From contig NZ_OCNE01000023.1 in assembly GCF_900230195.1 (NCBI RefSeq), positions 1 to 64,000 of the forward strand: a DNA stretch of 64,000 nucleotides. Direction: 5' to 3'. Positions 34,454-42,861 of the stretch are shown in pieces. The translations under genes and the position numbers were made by a program. This DNA is from Streptomyces zhaozhouensis. Its GTDB lineage: Bacteria > Actinomycetota > Actinomycetes > Streptomycetales > Streptomycetaceae. A model generated the notes under the pieces. It was given only the letters and a program-made list of their open reading frames with translations. It was not told the DNA's origin and did not search any database. How positions within the stretch are numbered: position 1 is the first letter of the stretch; each line of letters starts with the position of its first letter.

Positions 34454-35261
34454 GGAACAGATCGACCCGAACAAGCCAGATCCGGCGCGGGTCTACGACT
34501 GGTTCCTGGAGGGCAAGACCTCCTACCCCGCGGACGAGCAGGCCGGCCAGTACATCGCCGGCATCTGGCCGGGCGTGAAGACGGCCGCGAAGGCGAACCG
34601 GGCCTTCATACACCGGGCGACGCGCTGGCTGGCCGAGGAGGCCGGCATCCGGCAGTTCCTCGACATCGGCACCGGCATCCCCACCGAGCCCAACCTGCAC
34701 CAGATCGCGCAGGCCGTGGCGCCCGACTCCCGCATCGTCTACACCGACAACCGGCTGATCGTGCTGCGCTACGCCGAGGCGCTGATGCAGGGCACCCCGG
34801 AGGGGCGCACCGCCTATCTGCACGCGGACTTCTTCGACCCGCCGAGCATTCTGGACAGCCCCGAGCTCAGCGAGGTCCTCACCCTGGACCGGCCGATCGC
34901 CCTGTGCCTCAACGCGCTGCTGCACTACATCGCCGACGACGCGGAACGCGGCGTGCCGGCGCACGAGTTGGTGGCCGAGTACGTGCGCGCGCTGCCCTCG
35001 GGAAGCTATCTGGTGGTCACCCATGTGACGGGGGACTTCGACCCGCCGACCTGGTCGCGCATCGCCAACGTGAACCGCAACGCGACCGGGCAGATGGGCC
35101 AGGTGCGGAACGAGGCGGAGATCCGGCGCTTCTTCGACGGCCTGGAGCTGGTCGAGCCGGGGCTGGTCCCGCCCCAGGACTGGCGTCCCGACGGCCCGGT
35201 GCCGGCCGAGGCCACCCACGAGACGGTCTCCATGTGGGCCGGCGTCGCCCGGGTGCCCTGA
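34446..35261 (+). CDS. SAM-dependent methyltransferase, DUF574 family
   Basis: 271 residues from a TTG at 34446, overlapping the end of the regulator by eight bases with the ribosome-binding site (GGAGGAAAG) inside that gene. Family opening IDPNKPDPARVYDWFLEGKT; SAM site FLDIGTGIPTEPN; then IVYTDNRLIVLRYAEAL and LCLNALLHYIADD. DUF574 enzymes are widespread in Streptomyces with unknown substrates. It ends at a very strong hairpin terminator. Confidence 0.9.
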   Translation: MLEEQIDPNKPDPARVYDWFLEGKTSYPADEQAGQYIAGIWPGVKTAAKANRAFIHRATRWLAEEAGIRQFLDIGTGIPTEPNLHQIAQAVAPDSRIVYTDNRLIVLRYAEALMQGTPEGRTAYLHADFFDPPSILDSPELSEVLTLDRPIALCLNALLHYIADDAERGVPAHELVAEYVRALPSGSYLVVTHVTGDFDPPTWSRIANVNRNATGQMGQVRNEAEIRRFFDGLELVEPGLVPPQDWRPDGPVPAEATHETVSMWAGVARVP

Positions 35262-35297
35262 CCGACCGAGAGACCCCCGCGAGACGCCGGGGACGCG

Positions 35298-35342
35298 GAA
35301 GTGGCCGCCCCCGACCCTCTCCGGGCCGGGGGCGGCCACTTC
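35298..35342. terminator. perfect 16-bp stem terminator between convergent operons
   Basis: GAAGTGGCCGCCCCCG 35298-35313 is the exact reverse complement of 35327-35342; loop of 13 bases. It separates the methyltransferase from the conservon. Confidence 0.85.
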
Positions 35343-35412
35343 ACGTCCGGGAACATCGACGTCCCGGGAACGACGCGTCCGGCGGAACCCACCGGCGGGC
35401 CGCACCGGCGGC

Positions 35413-36003
35413 TCAGCCGATGGCGACCGTCTTGGCCGACTCCAGCAGGGCCAGCAACACCCGCTTGCTGGACTCCCGTTCGCGCACGTCGCACATCACG
35501 ACGGGCGCCGGGTTGCGCAGGTTGAGCGCGGCGTTGACCTCCTCGGCCGTGCACTCCCTGCGTCCGTAGAAACAGTTGATGCCGATCGCGAACGGGATCC
35601 GGCGCTGCTCGAAGAAGTCGACCGAGGCGAAGCTGTCCGCCAGCCGGCGGGGGTCGGTCAGCACCACGGCGCCGAGCGCCCCCGCCGCCAGGTCGTCCCA
35701 CATGAACCAGAAGCGCTCCTGGCCGGGAGTGCCGAAGAGGTAGAGCACGTGCTCGGTGTCGAGCGTGATCCGGCCGAAGTCCATGGCCACGGTGGTGGTG
35801 GTCTTCTCCGGAATCTGCGCCAGGTCGTCCACGCCGACGCTGGCCTGCGTCATGTACTCCTCGGTCTCAAGCGGCGGCACCTCGCTCACCGAACCGATCA
35901 TGGTGGTCTTGCCCACCCCAAAACCACCGGCGATGAGGATTTTCAGCGCCGTTGGCATGGCCAGCTGCGAACCCCCCTGCTGGCTATAGCCTGCGGATTC
36001 CAT
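35413..36003 (-). CDS. cvnD: conservon small GTPase (CvnD)
   Basis: 196 residues. Ras-like P-loop GTPase: G1 GGFGVGKTT, switch/G3 LFGTPGQERFWFMWDDL; the G4 position reads INCFYG instead of NKxD, usual for this family. It is the output GTPase of Streptomyces conservons and is expected to dock with CvnA-C at the membrane. The ATG at 36003 (after GAGAGGG) overlaps the DUF742 gene by 20 bases; an internal ATG at 35958 gives a core-only protein. Confidence 0.93.
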   Translation of the reverse strand: MESAGYSQQGGSQLAMPTALKILIAGGFGVGKTTMIGSVSEVPPLETEEYMTQASVGVDDLAQIPEKTTTTVAMDFGRITLDTEHVLYLFGTPGQERFWFMWDDLAAGALGAVVLTDPRRLADSFASVDFFEQRRIPFAIGINCFYGRRECTAEEVNAALNLRNPAPVVMCDVRERESSKRVLLALLESAKTVAIG

Positions 36004-36370
36004 TGATGACCCTCTCCAGTAGTTCCACACTGGGGGCTGACGCCTCATGACTCGGCTTCTTGACTGCGATCATGGACTTGTCGAGCAGATCCCCGCAGAG
36101 CACTTTCACCACACTGGCCGGCAGGTCAAGCCGCGCCGCGATTTCGACGATCGCCAGTGGGCGTTCCTGAGTTAAATCGAGGATGGCGGTCAACTCCGGC
36201 TGCTCACGGCGCCTGTCCAGGGTACGCGAGGCCGGCATGGCGACCACCAGGGTGATCAGGGCGAAGTCAGATCCTTCCGGGGACGTGCGGCCCCCGGAAA
36301 TCGCGTACGGGCGGACGAGGTATCCGGACTCCTCGTCGAACCACGAAGATTTCTTCTTCCCGACCCCCAC
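35984..36370 (-). CDS. cvnC: conservon DUF742 protein (CvnC)
   Basis: 128 residues, GTG 36370. DUF742 signature LVRPYAISGGRTSP followed by a winged-helix-like part (EIAARLDLPASVVKVLCGDL). It occurs third in conservon operons, between roadblock protein and GTPase, as here: four bases follow the roadblock stop, and its 3' end overlaps cvnD. Confidence 0.93.
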   Translation of the reverse strand: MGVGKKKSSWFDEESGYLVRPYAISGGRTSPEGSDFALITLVVAMPASRTLDRRREQPELTAILDLTQERPLAIVEIAARLDLPASVVKVLCGDLLDKSMIAVKKPSHEASAPSVELLERVINGIRRL

Positions 36371-36374
36371 CGAA

Positions 36375-36803
36375 TTAGTGCCCCGACGCCGTGGCCGACG
36401 GGGTCTCGGTCCGCGGCGCGGCGCTGAGGTACTCGCCGACCTGCTGCACGATGCGGGTCATCTCGTACGCCGCCATTCCCGCGTCGACCTTGTCCGAGGT
36501 CAGCACGGCCAGTTGGGCCCGCTGACCGGCGTTGGTCACGAAGAGGAAGGCGTTGTCCATCTCGATCACGGTCTGTCGCACGTGGCCGCCCTGGAACCGC
36601 AACGACGCACCGCGCGAGAGGCTCTGGAGACCGGAGGCGACGGCCGAGAGATGCTCGGCGTCGTCCCGGCCCAGCGCCGAGGAACGGGCGAGGGGCAGCC
36701 CGTCCTGGGACAGCACGATGGCGTGGTGGACCTCGGGCACGCCGGCCACCAGGTTGTCCAGAAGCCAGCCCAGGTGAGCGCTGGCGTGGGTCTGGTCGGT
36801 CAT
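36375..36803 (-). CDS. cvnB: conservon roadblock/LC7 protein (CvnB)
   Basis: 142 residues. Roadblock fold: GWLLDNLVAGVPEVHHAIVL, SQDGLPLARSSALGRDDAEH and FLFVTNAGQRAQLAVL. It likely regulates the CvnD GTPase. Its ATG overlaps the stop of the upstream kinase-like gene (ATGA). Confidence 0.94.
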   Translation of the reverse strand: MTDQTHASAHLGWLLDNLVAGVPEVHHAIVLSQDGLPLARSSALGRDDAEHLSAVASGLQSLSRGASLRFQGGHVRQTVIEMDNAFLFVTNAGQRAQLAVLTSDKVDAGMAAYEMTRIVQQVGEYLSAAPRTETPSATASGH

Positions 36804-39724
36804 CGCTGTTCCTTCCTCACAGGGTCCGCGTCGGTGTGGTAGCCGGCGGGTCGCTCCTGCGGGTCATGTCCTTCGGCAGAGGGTGCGGGCTGGGGGAACC
36901 GGGCGCGTTTGTTACCCGACTGGATGGCGGCCATGGTGGCGCCTGCCTGCCCCGGGGAGAGCGGACGGGCGCGGTCCTCGTCGTCCGCCCCCGGCCGCAG
37001 GTGCGCCTCCGCGCGGAGCTGGTCGGCCAACCGCTCGCCCCGGACGCGTACGGGAAGCTTCAACGGCGTCCCCGACCCGGCTCCCGGCCCGGGGGTCGCG
37101 TCGATCGTCCTGGGTGCCTCGGTACCGGTGGTGGTGACGTCGGAATGTGCACGTGGCATATCTTCCGCCGAGTCGACGGCCTTGTCGACCGGCACTCCGC
37201 TCGGAGCGGTGCCCCGGGTGGGCAGGCCGCTCCCGCTGTGGCCGGGACCGACGCGGGAGGGTGCGGGACCACCGGTCGGGCGGCCCTCGCGGCCACCGGG
37301 CGGCGGGGTGGAACGCTCCGCCGCGCCGGCGGGGTGGGACGCGGGGGGAGTCGAGGGTGTGCTGGGCGTGCTGGGCAACAGGCCGGCGCCTCCGTACGCG
37401 GGGTATCCGCTGTCGTCGTAGACGGTGGGCGGGTGGGGCAGCGCCTCCGTTTCGACCTCGTGCGGCTCGACCACGGGGGGTGCCGTCGTGTGCTGCGGCG
37501 CCACCGCCTGGTCGCCGGCGAAGGCATGGCCCTCGCCGCCGGCCGGGACGTGCACCTCGGAGGCGGGCGGCGCGTCGGAGGAGCCGACGCCGACCAGGTC
37601 GGGCTCGGAGCGCTCGCCGCCGAGCGAGGGGGCCGGTTCGAGGCCGCTGCCGATGGTCCGACCGCCGGCCAGCGCGTCGAACTCCGAGGGCTGCGGCGGG
37701 GTGAGCACCTGCGTGTTCTCCCACTGGTCCCGCTCGGGCTCGGGCTCGGGCTGGGACTCGGCCGCGGCGCGCGCCGCCTCGCCCATGATCCCGGACAGGA
37801 TCGAGGAGCCCTCCTCCAGCAGCTCGTTGGGGAGCAGCACCACGGCGAGCGTGCCGCCGTAGGGGGAGGAGCGCAGCACGACCTCCAGGCCGTGGCGCTT
37901 GGCGAGCCTGGCGACCACGAAGAGGCCCAGGCGCGGCGCCTCGCCCAGGGTCATCATGTCGAGCTTGGGCGGGTCCGCCAGCAGGTTGTTGAGTCGGGTG
38001 TACTCGGCCTCGGACATGCCCAGGCCCCGGTCGATGATCTCGACGGCGAGCCGGCCCCTGGCCACGGTCTGGGCGCTGACCGACACCTTGGTGTCGGGCG
38101 GGGAGAACGAGGTGCCGTTCTCGATGAGTTCGGCGAGCAGGTGGACGACGTCGGCGACGGCGCGGCCGGTCAGCGCGACCCGGGGCGCGGGCGGCGCCTC
38201 GACGCGGCTGTAGTCCTCGGTCTCGGAGATCGCGCTCCGCATCACCTCGTAGATCGGCACCGGCTCGCCCCAGCGGCGGCCGGGCATGGCGCCGCCGAGG
38301 ATCAGCAGGTTCTCGGTGTGGCGGCGGACGCGGGTGGCCAGGTGGTCGACGGCGAAGATGTCCTTCAGCAGCCGGGAGTCCTGGTGTTCGCGCTCCAGCT
38401 GGTCCAGCTTGGGGATGATCCGGTTGATGAGGATCTGGGTGCGGCGGGCGAGGCCGAGGAAGACGATTTCGGAGCCCTCACGGCCCCTGGCCTGCTGGAT
38501 GATGGTCTCGATGACCTGCTGCCGCTGGCGCCGCAGCGCCTCGGCGAGCCGGCCGACCTCGTCGTCCCCGTAGGACTCGTCGGCGGGCGGGGCCGGAGGC
38601 TCCAACTTCCCGTCGTGGCCCATGCGTTCGACCATCCGCGGCAGCGTGACGTCGGAGACCTCGTCGGCCGATTCCCGCAGCGCGGTGAGCCGGGTGGTGA
38701 GCGAACGGGTCGCGCGCAGCGTCAGCAGCACGGCGCCGACGAGTACGGCGAGCGCCAGCACGGTGCCGAGGGCGGCGCCGATCAGCATCCTGGTGGACCG
38801 GTCGGAGGCGTCGGAAGCGGCCGACGCGAAGGTGTCGTCGCTGACCGTCCGCAGCTCGGTGCCGACGGCGTCGGCGGCCTCGCGCCAGGTGGTGGCGTCG
38901 CCGGGCAGCGCGTTGGCGCCGTCCTGCCCGGGGGCCTCGACGGCGATCAGCTCGGCGAACTGGGCGGTCTCGACGAGGCTTTCGTAGGCGTCGGCCTGTT
39001 GCTGCGGCAGGTCGCCGATGTCCAGGGCGGTGCGGGTCTGGCTCTGGAGCGCCAGCGCCTGGGCGTGCGCCTGGCGCACGGCCTCCTGGTCGACGCCCTC
39101 CTCGGCGGCCGTGTACAGCAGCGCGTCCTGGCGGGAGAACGCCTCGTCCAGCTCCAGGAGGTCGGTCGCGGCGATGGCCCGGTGGCTCAGCGCGGCGTCG
39201 GACATCCGGTGCGCCGCGTCGAGCAGGGCGATGGCCTCGGTGACGGTCTCGGTGAAGGCGCGGTGGGCCTCGGCGCCCGTCAACTCGCCGTCGTCGACGG
39301 CGGAACGGCGCTGGTCGAGCTCGCCGAGCGAGCCGTCGAGCCGGCCGGCCCAGCCGCGCACGGTGGAGCTGCCGGACTCCAGCTCGGAACGGGAGCCGCG
39401 AAAACGTTCTACGGCCGCGTCCGTGGCGGCGCGGGCCTCGTCCACGGTGTCGAGCGAGGCGGAGTCGTCGTCGGCCAGCCAGGCGGCGGTCGCGCGGCGT
39501 TCGCCCTGGAGACAGGCGATCAGTTCACGGGTCGGTTCCCCGACCGATTCGGCGCGGTCCGCGTCGGACCCCAGCGTGAGACTGTCCCCGACGAGAGAAC
39601 TCCCCGCCCAGCCCCACAGACCGGTGAGCGTGAGCGCGGCGATGAGGACCGGCAGAGCCAGCGATATCCGGAGAGATCTACGCGAAGTCCTGGGATCACT
39701 GCGTCGGTCGCGTATGCCTGACAT
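36800..39724 (-). CDS. cvnA: conservon histidine-kinase-like sensor (CvnA)
   Basis: 974 residues; ATG 39724 after GAGGAA. First membrane helix near 22-42 (SLALPVLIAALTLTGLWGWA), then a ~270-residue extracytoplasmic nitrate-sensor-like helical domain. The second helix (IGAALGTVLALAVLVGAVLL) is followed by a HAMP-like segment, and an ATPase domain with N box LLAELIENGTSFSPPD and G boxes GLGMSEAEY and GLFVVARLAKRHGL. No clear phospho-accepting His box is visible, typical of conservon kinases. The last ~300 residues are Pro/Ser/Glu-rich and disordered. It heads the cvnA-B-C-D operon; no P450 gene (cvnE) follows. About 290 bp upstream are non-coding. Confidence 0.93.
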   Translation of the reverse strand: MSGIRDRRSDPRTSRRSLRISLALPVLIAALTLTGLWGWAGSSLVGDSLTLGSDADRAESVGEPTRELIACLQGERRATAAWLADDDSASLDTVDEARAATDAAVERFRGSRSELESGSSTVRGWAGRLDGSLGELDQRRSAVDDGELTGAEAHRAFTETVTEAIALLDAAHRMSDAALSHRAIAATDLLELDEAFSRQDALLYTAAEEGVDQEAVRQAHAQALALQSQTRTALDIGDLPQQQADAYESLVETAQFAELIAVEAPGQDGANALPGDATTWREAADAVGTELRTVSDDTFASAASDASDRSTRMLIGAALGTVLALAVLVGAVLLTLRATRSLTTRLTALRESADEVSDVTLPRMVERMGHDGKLEPPAPPADESYGDDEVGRLAEALRRQRQQVIETIIQQARGREGSEIVFLGLARRTQILINRIIPKLDQLEREHQDSRLLKDIFAVDHLATRVRRHTENLLILGGAMPGRRWGEPVPIYEVMRSAISETEDYSRVEAPPAPRVALTGRAVADVVHLLAELIENGTSFSPPDTKVSVSAQTVARGRLAVEIIDRGLGMSEAEYTRLNNLLADPPKLDMMTLGEAPRLGLFVVARLAKRHGLEVVLRSSPYGGTLAVVLLPNELLEEGSSILSGIMGEAARAAAESQPEPEPERDQWENTQVLTPPQPSEFDALAGGRTIGSGLEPAPSLGGERSEPDLVGVGSSDAPPASEVHVPAGGEGHAFAGDQAVAPQHTTAPPVVEPHEVETEALPHPPTVYDDSGYPAYGGAGLLPSTPSTPSTPPASHPAGAAERSTPPPGGREGRPTGGPAPSRVGPGHSGSGLPTRGTAPSGVPVDKAVDSAEDMPRAHSDVTTTGTEAPRTIDATPGPGAGSGTPLKLPVRVRGERLADQLRAEAHLRPGADDEDRARPLSPGQAGATMAAIQSGNKRARFPQPAPSAEGHDPQERPAGYHTDADPVRKEQR

Positions 39725-40018
39725 CTGATTCCTCGGGGGCGGCGGAACGATGATAGCGATAGGGGACACCCGTCGCGTGGATGCGTACAATGTCCGGTTG
39801 CTACAGTGGAAATGTCGTTTTCGCAGCGTAACGCCACGTCAACTAACGTCCAACCCGGTGCACCGTACCAGGTCACGCCGAACTCGTTCGGCGAAGGGCC
39901 GTTGACATCGAACGACACCCATCCGCTGTGTCACGCACCGCACTTGGCTCGACAACAAGCCGGAACCGGAACGCTTCCGCCCGCCCCTCTGCCCTCCCTT
40001 CACCTGTCCCGTGAAGCT

Positions 40019-41209
40019 TCACAACAACGCCATCAACCGGGGAGTGTAGAGCGACTCGGAAGAGCCGACCCCGGCCACCAGGTCGAAGTAGATCGAGGTC
40101 AACTCCTCGTCCTGGCGTATCGCGCGCAGCAACGACAGCCGCTCCTCGTGGACTTCCAGCCGCGCCACTCCGAGTGTCGCCTCGAAACCGCTCGTCAGCG
40201 TCGCGTCTCGGTCGGCCGCGTAGGCGTCCAGCGCGCTCGCCAGCCGCGCGGGGTCGGCGAGCCCTTCGCCGATGTGCCGCGCCAGGGACTCGGCCTGGAA
40301 GAAGGCGTCGCTGATGCCGCGCGCGGTGATCGAGTCCTTGTGGTGGCCGGCGTCCCCGACCAGGGCCCATCCGGGGCCGGTGGCCCGGCGGAAGAAGTTC
40401 CGCTGGTCGCCGGTGCCGCGCAACCTCTCCACCTGCCGTTTCCCCGTCAGCCTGGCGAACAGCTCGGGGGCGGTGGACCTGATCTGCTCGGTGTAGGCGG
40501 TCTCCGCGTCGCGCCGCACCTCGTCGAAACGCTCCTGCGGGAAGTAGGCGAGCACCAGCGTCGCGCCCGCGTTGGTGGGCACGGCCGCGACCCAGGCGCC
40601 GGGCCGCTCGTAGAGTTCGAGACAGGCCGGCACATCCTCCCAGTAGGAGTAGTAGGCGCAGGTCAGCGTGGGTTTCTGGGAGGTGAAGGGGGCGTCGACG
40701 AGGGCGGCGACCTTCGAGCGCATCCCGTCGGCGCCGACCACCAGCCGCGCCCGTTCGCGGAACGCCTTCCCCCGGTGCGTGCCGGCCACCCCGACCACCC
40801 GGCCGTCCTCGTCGCGCAGCAGGTCGGTGACCGTGCAGCGGCCGCGGAACTCGACGCCGGCCTCGACGGCGCCCTCCAGCAGGATCGGGTCGAGCAGGAA
40901 ACGCCGGGGCGCGTAGCCCGCGCGCTGCCCCTCGACGCCACGTCCGCCGCCGGTCAGCCGCACGTCGCCGACCTGGTACGTCACCCGGCCCAGCGGCGGG
41001 CAACCGGAATCCACCACGCGCCCCAGCAGCCCCCAGCGCGCCAGCGCCGCCACCCCCGGCTGGTGGATGAGATGCGTGGAAAGCGTGTCGGACGGGAATT
41101 CCGCCCGGTCAAGCAGGAGCACCCGGTATCCGGCCCTGGCGAGCAGCATCGCCGTCGGCGAACCGGCGCAGCGCGCGCCGACCACGATGGCGTCGAACGC
41201 ATCGGACAT
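40019..41209 (-). CDS. FAD-dependent oxidoreductase/monooxygenase
   Basis: 396 residues; ATG 41209 after GAGG. N-terminal AIVVGARCAGSPTAMLLARA (a GxGxxG variant), NAD(P) motif region VVGADGMRSKVAALV and the ribityl-binding GWALVGDAGHHKDSITARGI. This is the class A/geranylgeranyl-reductase-like group often found in antibiotic clusters. The flavin-halogenase motif WxWxIP appears only as WVAAVP, so halogenation is unlikely. It is the third gene after the KS-ACP and adenylation genes (98-bp gap) and probably tailors their product. A 12-bp palindrome GTGAAGCTTCAC (40011-40022) overlaps its stop. Confidence 0.85.
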   Translation of the reverse strand: MSDAFDAIVVGARCAGSPTAMLLARAGYRVLLLDRAEFPSDTLSTHLIHQPGVAALARWGLLGRVVDSGCPPLGRVTYQVGDVRLTGGGRGVEGQRAGYAPRRFLLDPILLEGAVEAGVEFRGRCTVTDLLRDEDGRVVGVAGTHRGKAFRERARLVVGADGMRSKVAALVDAPFTSQKPTLTCAYYSYWEDVPACLELYERPGAWVAAVPTNAGATLVLAYFPQERFDEVRRDAETAYTEQIRSTAPELFARLTGKRQVERLRGTGDQRNFFRRATGPGWALVGDAGHHKDSITARGISDAFFQAESLARHIGEGLADPARLASALDAYAADRDATLTSGFEATLGVARLEVHEERLSLLRAIRQDEELTSIYFDLVAGVGSSESLYTPRLMALL

Positions 41210-41307
41210 GTGTGAGCCTCACTGACAGTCGGCTATTGCGGCCGGGGCGGCCAATTCTCGTTCTTTCGGAACGGTTTCCGGCCGGTGCGCCGGCGCGGTG
41301 ACCGCTT

Positions 41308-42861
41308 TCAGGAATGACCGGATTCGAAGGTCCCGACCAGCGCGCGGCGATCGATTTTTCCGTTGGCATTCAACGGCAGGTTGTCAAGCACGGTGATGCG
41401 ACGCGGGATCATATAGGGCGGCAGGCGATCCCCGAGTGCCGAATACAGCGGTTCCGGGTCGGCTTCGCCGCCGCTGACGGCCGCCGCCAGTTCCTTCTCG
41501 CCGTCCGGCCCGGTCACCGCCACGACCGCCGCGTCCCGCACTCCCTCCTGCTCGCGCAACAGCGCCTCGATCTCGCCCGGTTCGATCCGGTAGCCGCGGA
41601 TCTTCACCTGCTGGTCGACCCGGCCGAGATGGACCAGCAGCCCGTCCTGGCGGCCGACCCGGTCCCCGGTGCGGTACCAGTGGGCGTCCGTCAGCGGCTC
41701 GTCGCCGGTGTAGGGGTGCACCGTTCCACCCGCGTCAACCGAGAGAAAGCGCCCGACGTTGTTGGCCGGGTCGAGATAGCCGGGGAAGCGCTGCGGGCCC
41801 CGCACGCACAACTCGCCGTCGTCGGTGGGGGCGCCGTCCTCGTCCAGGAGGAGGAACTCCAACTCCTCGTAGCCGGCGCCGAGCGGCCCGGTGCCGTTGG
41901 CCGTGCTCGGCCAGTCGGCCGGGTCGGCGGGCAGCCGGTACTCGGTGCAGGAGACCGTCACCTCGCTCGGCCCGTAGAGGATCTCCAGCGTGCTGTTCGG
42001 CGCGGCGGCGGCCCAGGCGCGGGCGCCGGCCAGCGGCAGCGGCTCGCCGCCGAAGACGCTCCAGCGCAGCGTCGGCATCGCCCCCGGCTTGAGGGTGCCG
42101 AGCTGCGCGGCGAACGACACCAGCGAGGGCACGGAGAACCAGTGGGTCAGCTCGCTGCCGGCGATGAACTTCACCGGCGACAGCAGCTGGGTGCGCTTCG
42201 GCACCACCAGCGTCGCGCCGGAGCCCCAGGCGACGAAGAGGTCGTAGACCGAGCCGTCGAAGGTCAGCTCGAACGTGCCGGACATCCGGCTGCCGGGACC
42301 GGCCTCGGCGCGCGGCACCACGTGGTCGAGATAGGAGGTCACGTTGGCGTGGCTGATCGGCACGCCCTTGGGCACGCCGGTGGAGCCCGAGGTGAAGACC
42401 AGGTAGGCGATGTCGCGTGCGGTCGCGGCGTTCGGCGGGGCGGTGGGGTCGCCCTCGGCGAGGGCGCGCAGCTCGTCGGCGTCGAAGGCGAGGGTGACGA
42501 CGCCCGGCGTGGCGTCGGCGGACGCCGGGTCGGCGACGACCAGTTCGACGCCGGCCGCGGCGGAGACCGCCGTGTTGCGGGCCGGCGGCGCCTCCGGGTT
42601 GAGCGGCACCAGGGTGGCGCCGACCCGGAGGGCCGCCAGGTAGCCGACATAGGCGGCGACCGAGCGGGCGGCCGTCAGGCCGACGGCGCCCGGCGGCCGG
42701 CCGCCGTTGACCGCCAGCATCCGCACGGCGAGCCCCTCGACCAGCCGGCGCAGCTCCCCGTAGCTGAGCCGCTCGGGGCCCACCTCAAGCGCCGGTTGGT
42801 CGGGGTGCCGCTCCGCCGAGTCGGCGAACCAGTCCCAGAGCGTCACACGCCCACTGTTCAT
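41308..42861 (-). CDS. stand-alone NRPS-type adenylation enzyme
   Basis: 517 residues. All core motifs of an amino-acid-activating A domain are visible: A3 YLVFTSGSTGVPKGVPISH, A4 TFDGSVYDLF (D235, G236, Y239 by GrsA-like alignment), A5 LYGPSEVT, A7 YRTGDRV, A8 GRVDQQVKIRGYRIEPGEIE, A10 PLNANGKIDRR. No carrier domain is attached. The ATG overlaps the stop of the KS-ACP gene (ATGA), so it may load the ACP of that protein. The substrate cannot be predicted confidently from the partial code. Confidence 0.9.
   Translation of the reverse strand: MNSGRVTLWDWFADSAERHPDQPALEVGPERLSYGELRRLVEGLAVRMLAVNGGRPPGAVGLTAARSVAAYVGYLAALRVGATLVPLNPEAPPARNTAVSAAAGVELVVADPASADATPGVVTLAFDADELRALAEGDPTAPPNAATARDIAYLVFTSGSTGVPKGVPISHANVTSYLDHVVPRAEAGPGSRMSGTFELTFDGSVYDLFVAWGSGATLVVPKRTQLLSPVKFIAGSELTHWFSVPSLVSFAAQLGTLKPGAMPTLRWSVFGGEPLPLAGARAWAAAAPNSTLEILYGPSEVTVSCTEYRLPADPADWPSTANGTGPLGAGYEELEFLLLDEDGAPTDDGELCVRGPQRFPGYLDPANNVGRFLSVDAGGTVHPYTGDEPLTDAHWYRTGDRVGRQDGLLVHLGRVDQQVKIRGYRIEPGEIEALLREQEGVRDAAVVAVTGPDGEKELAAAVSGGEADPEPLYSALGDRLPPYMIPRRITVLDNLPLNANGKIDRRALVGTFESGHS

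Noticed and set aside
36836..39721. 961-codon open frame antisense to cvnA
   Set aside because: Shadow of a clear conservon kinase gene.
40019..41209. Flavin-dependent halogenase
   Set aside because: The second Trp of WxWxIP is missing and no halogenase lysine motif was seen; a monooxygenase/reductase call is safer.
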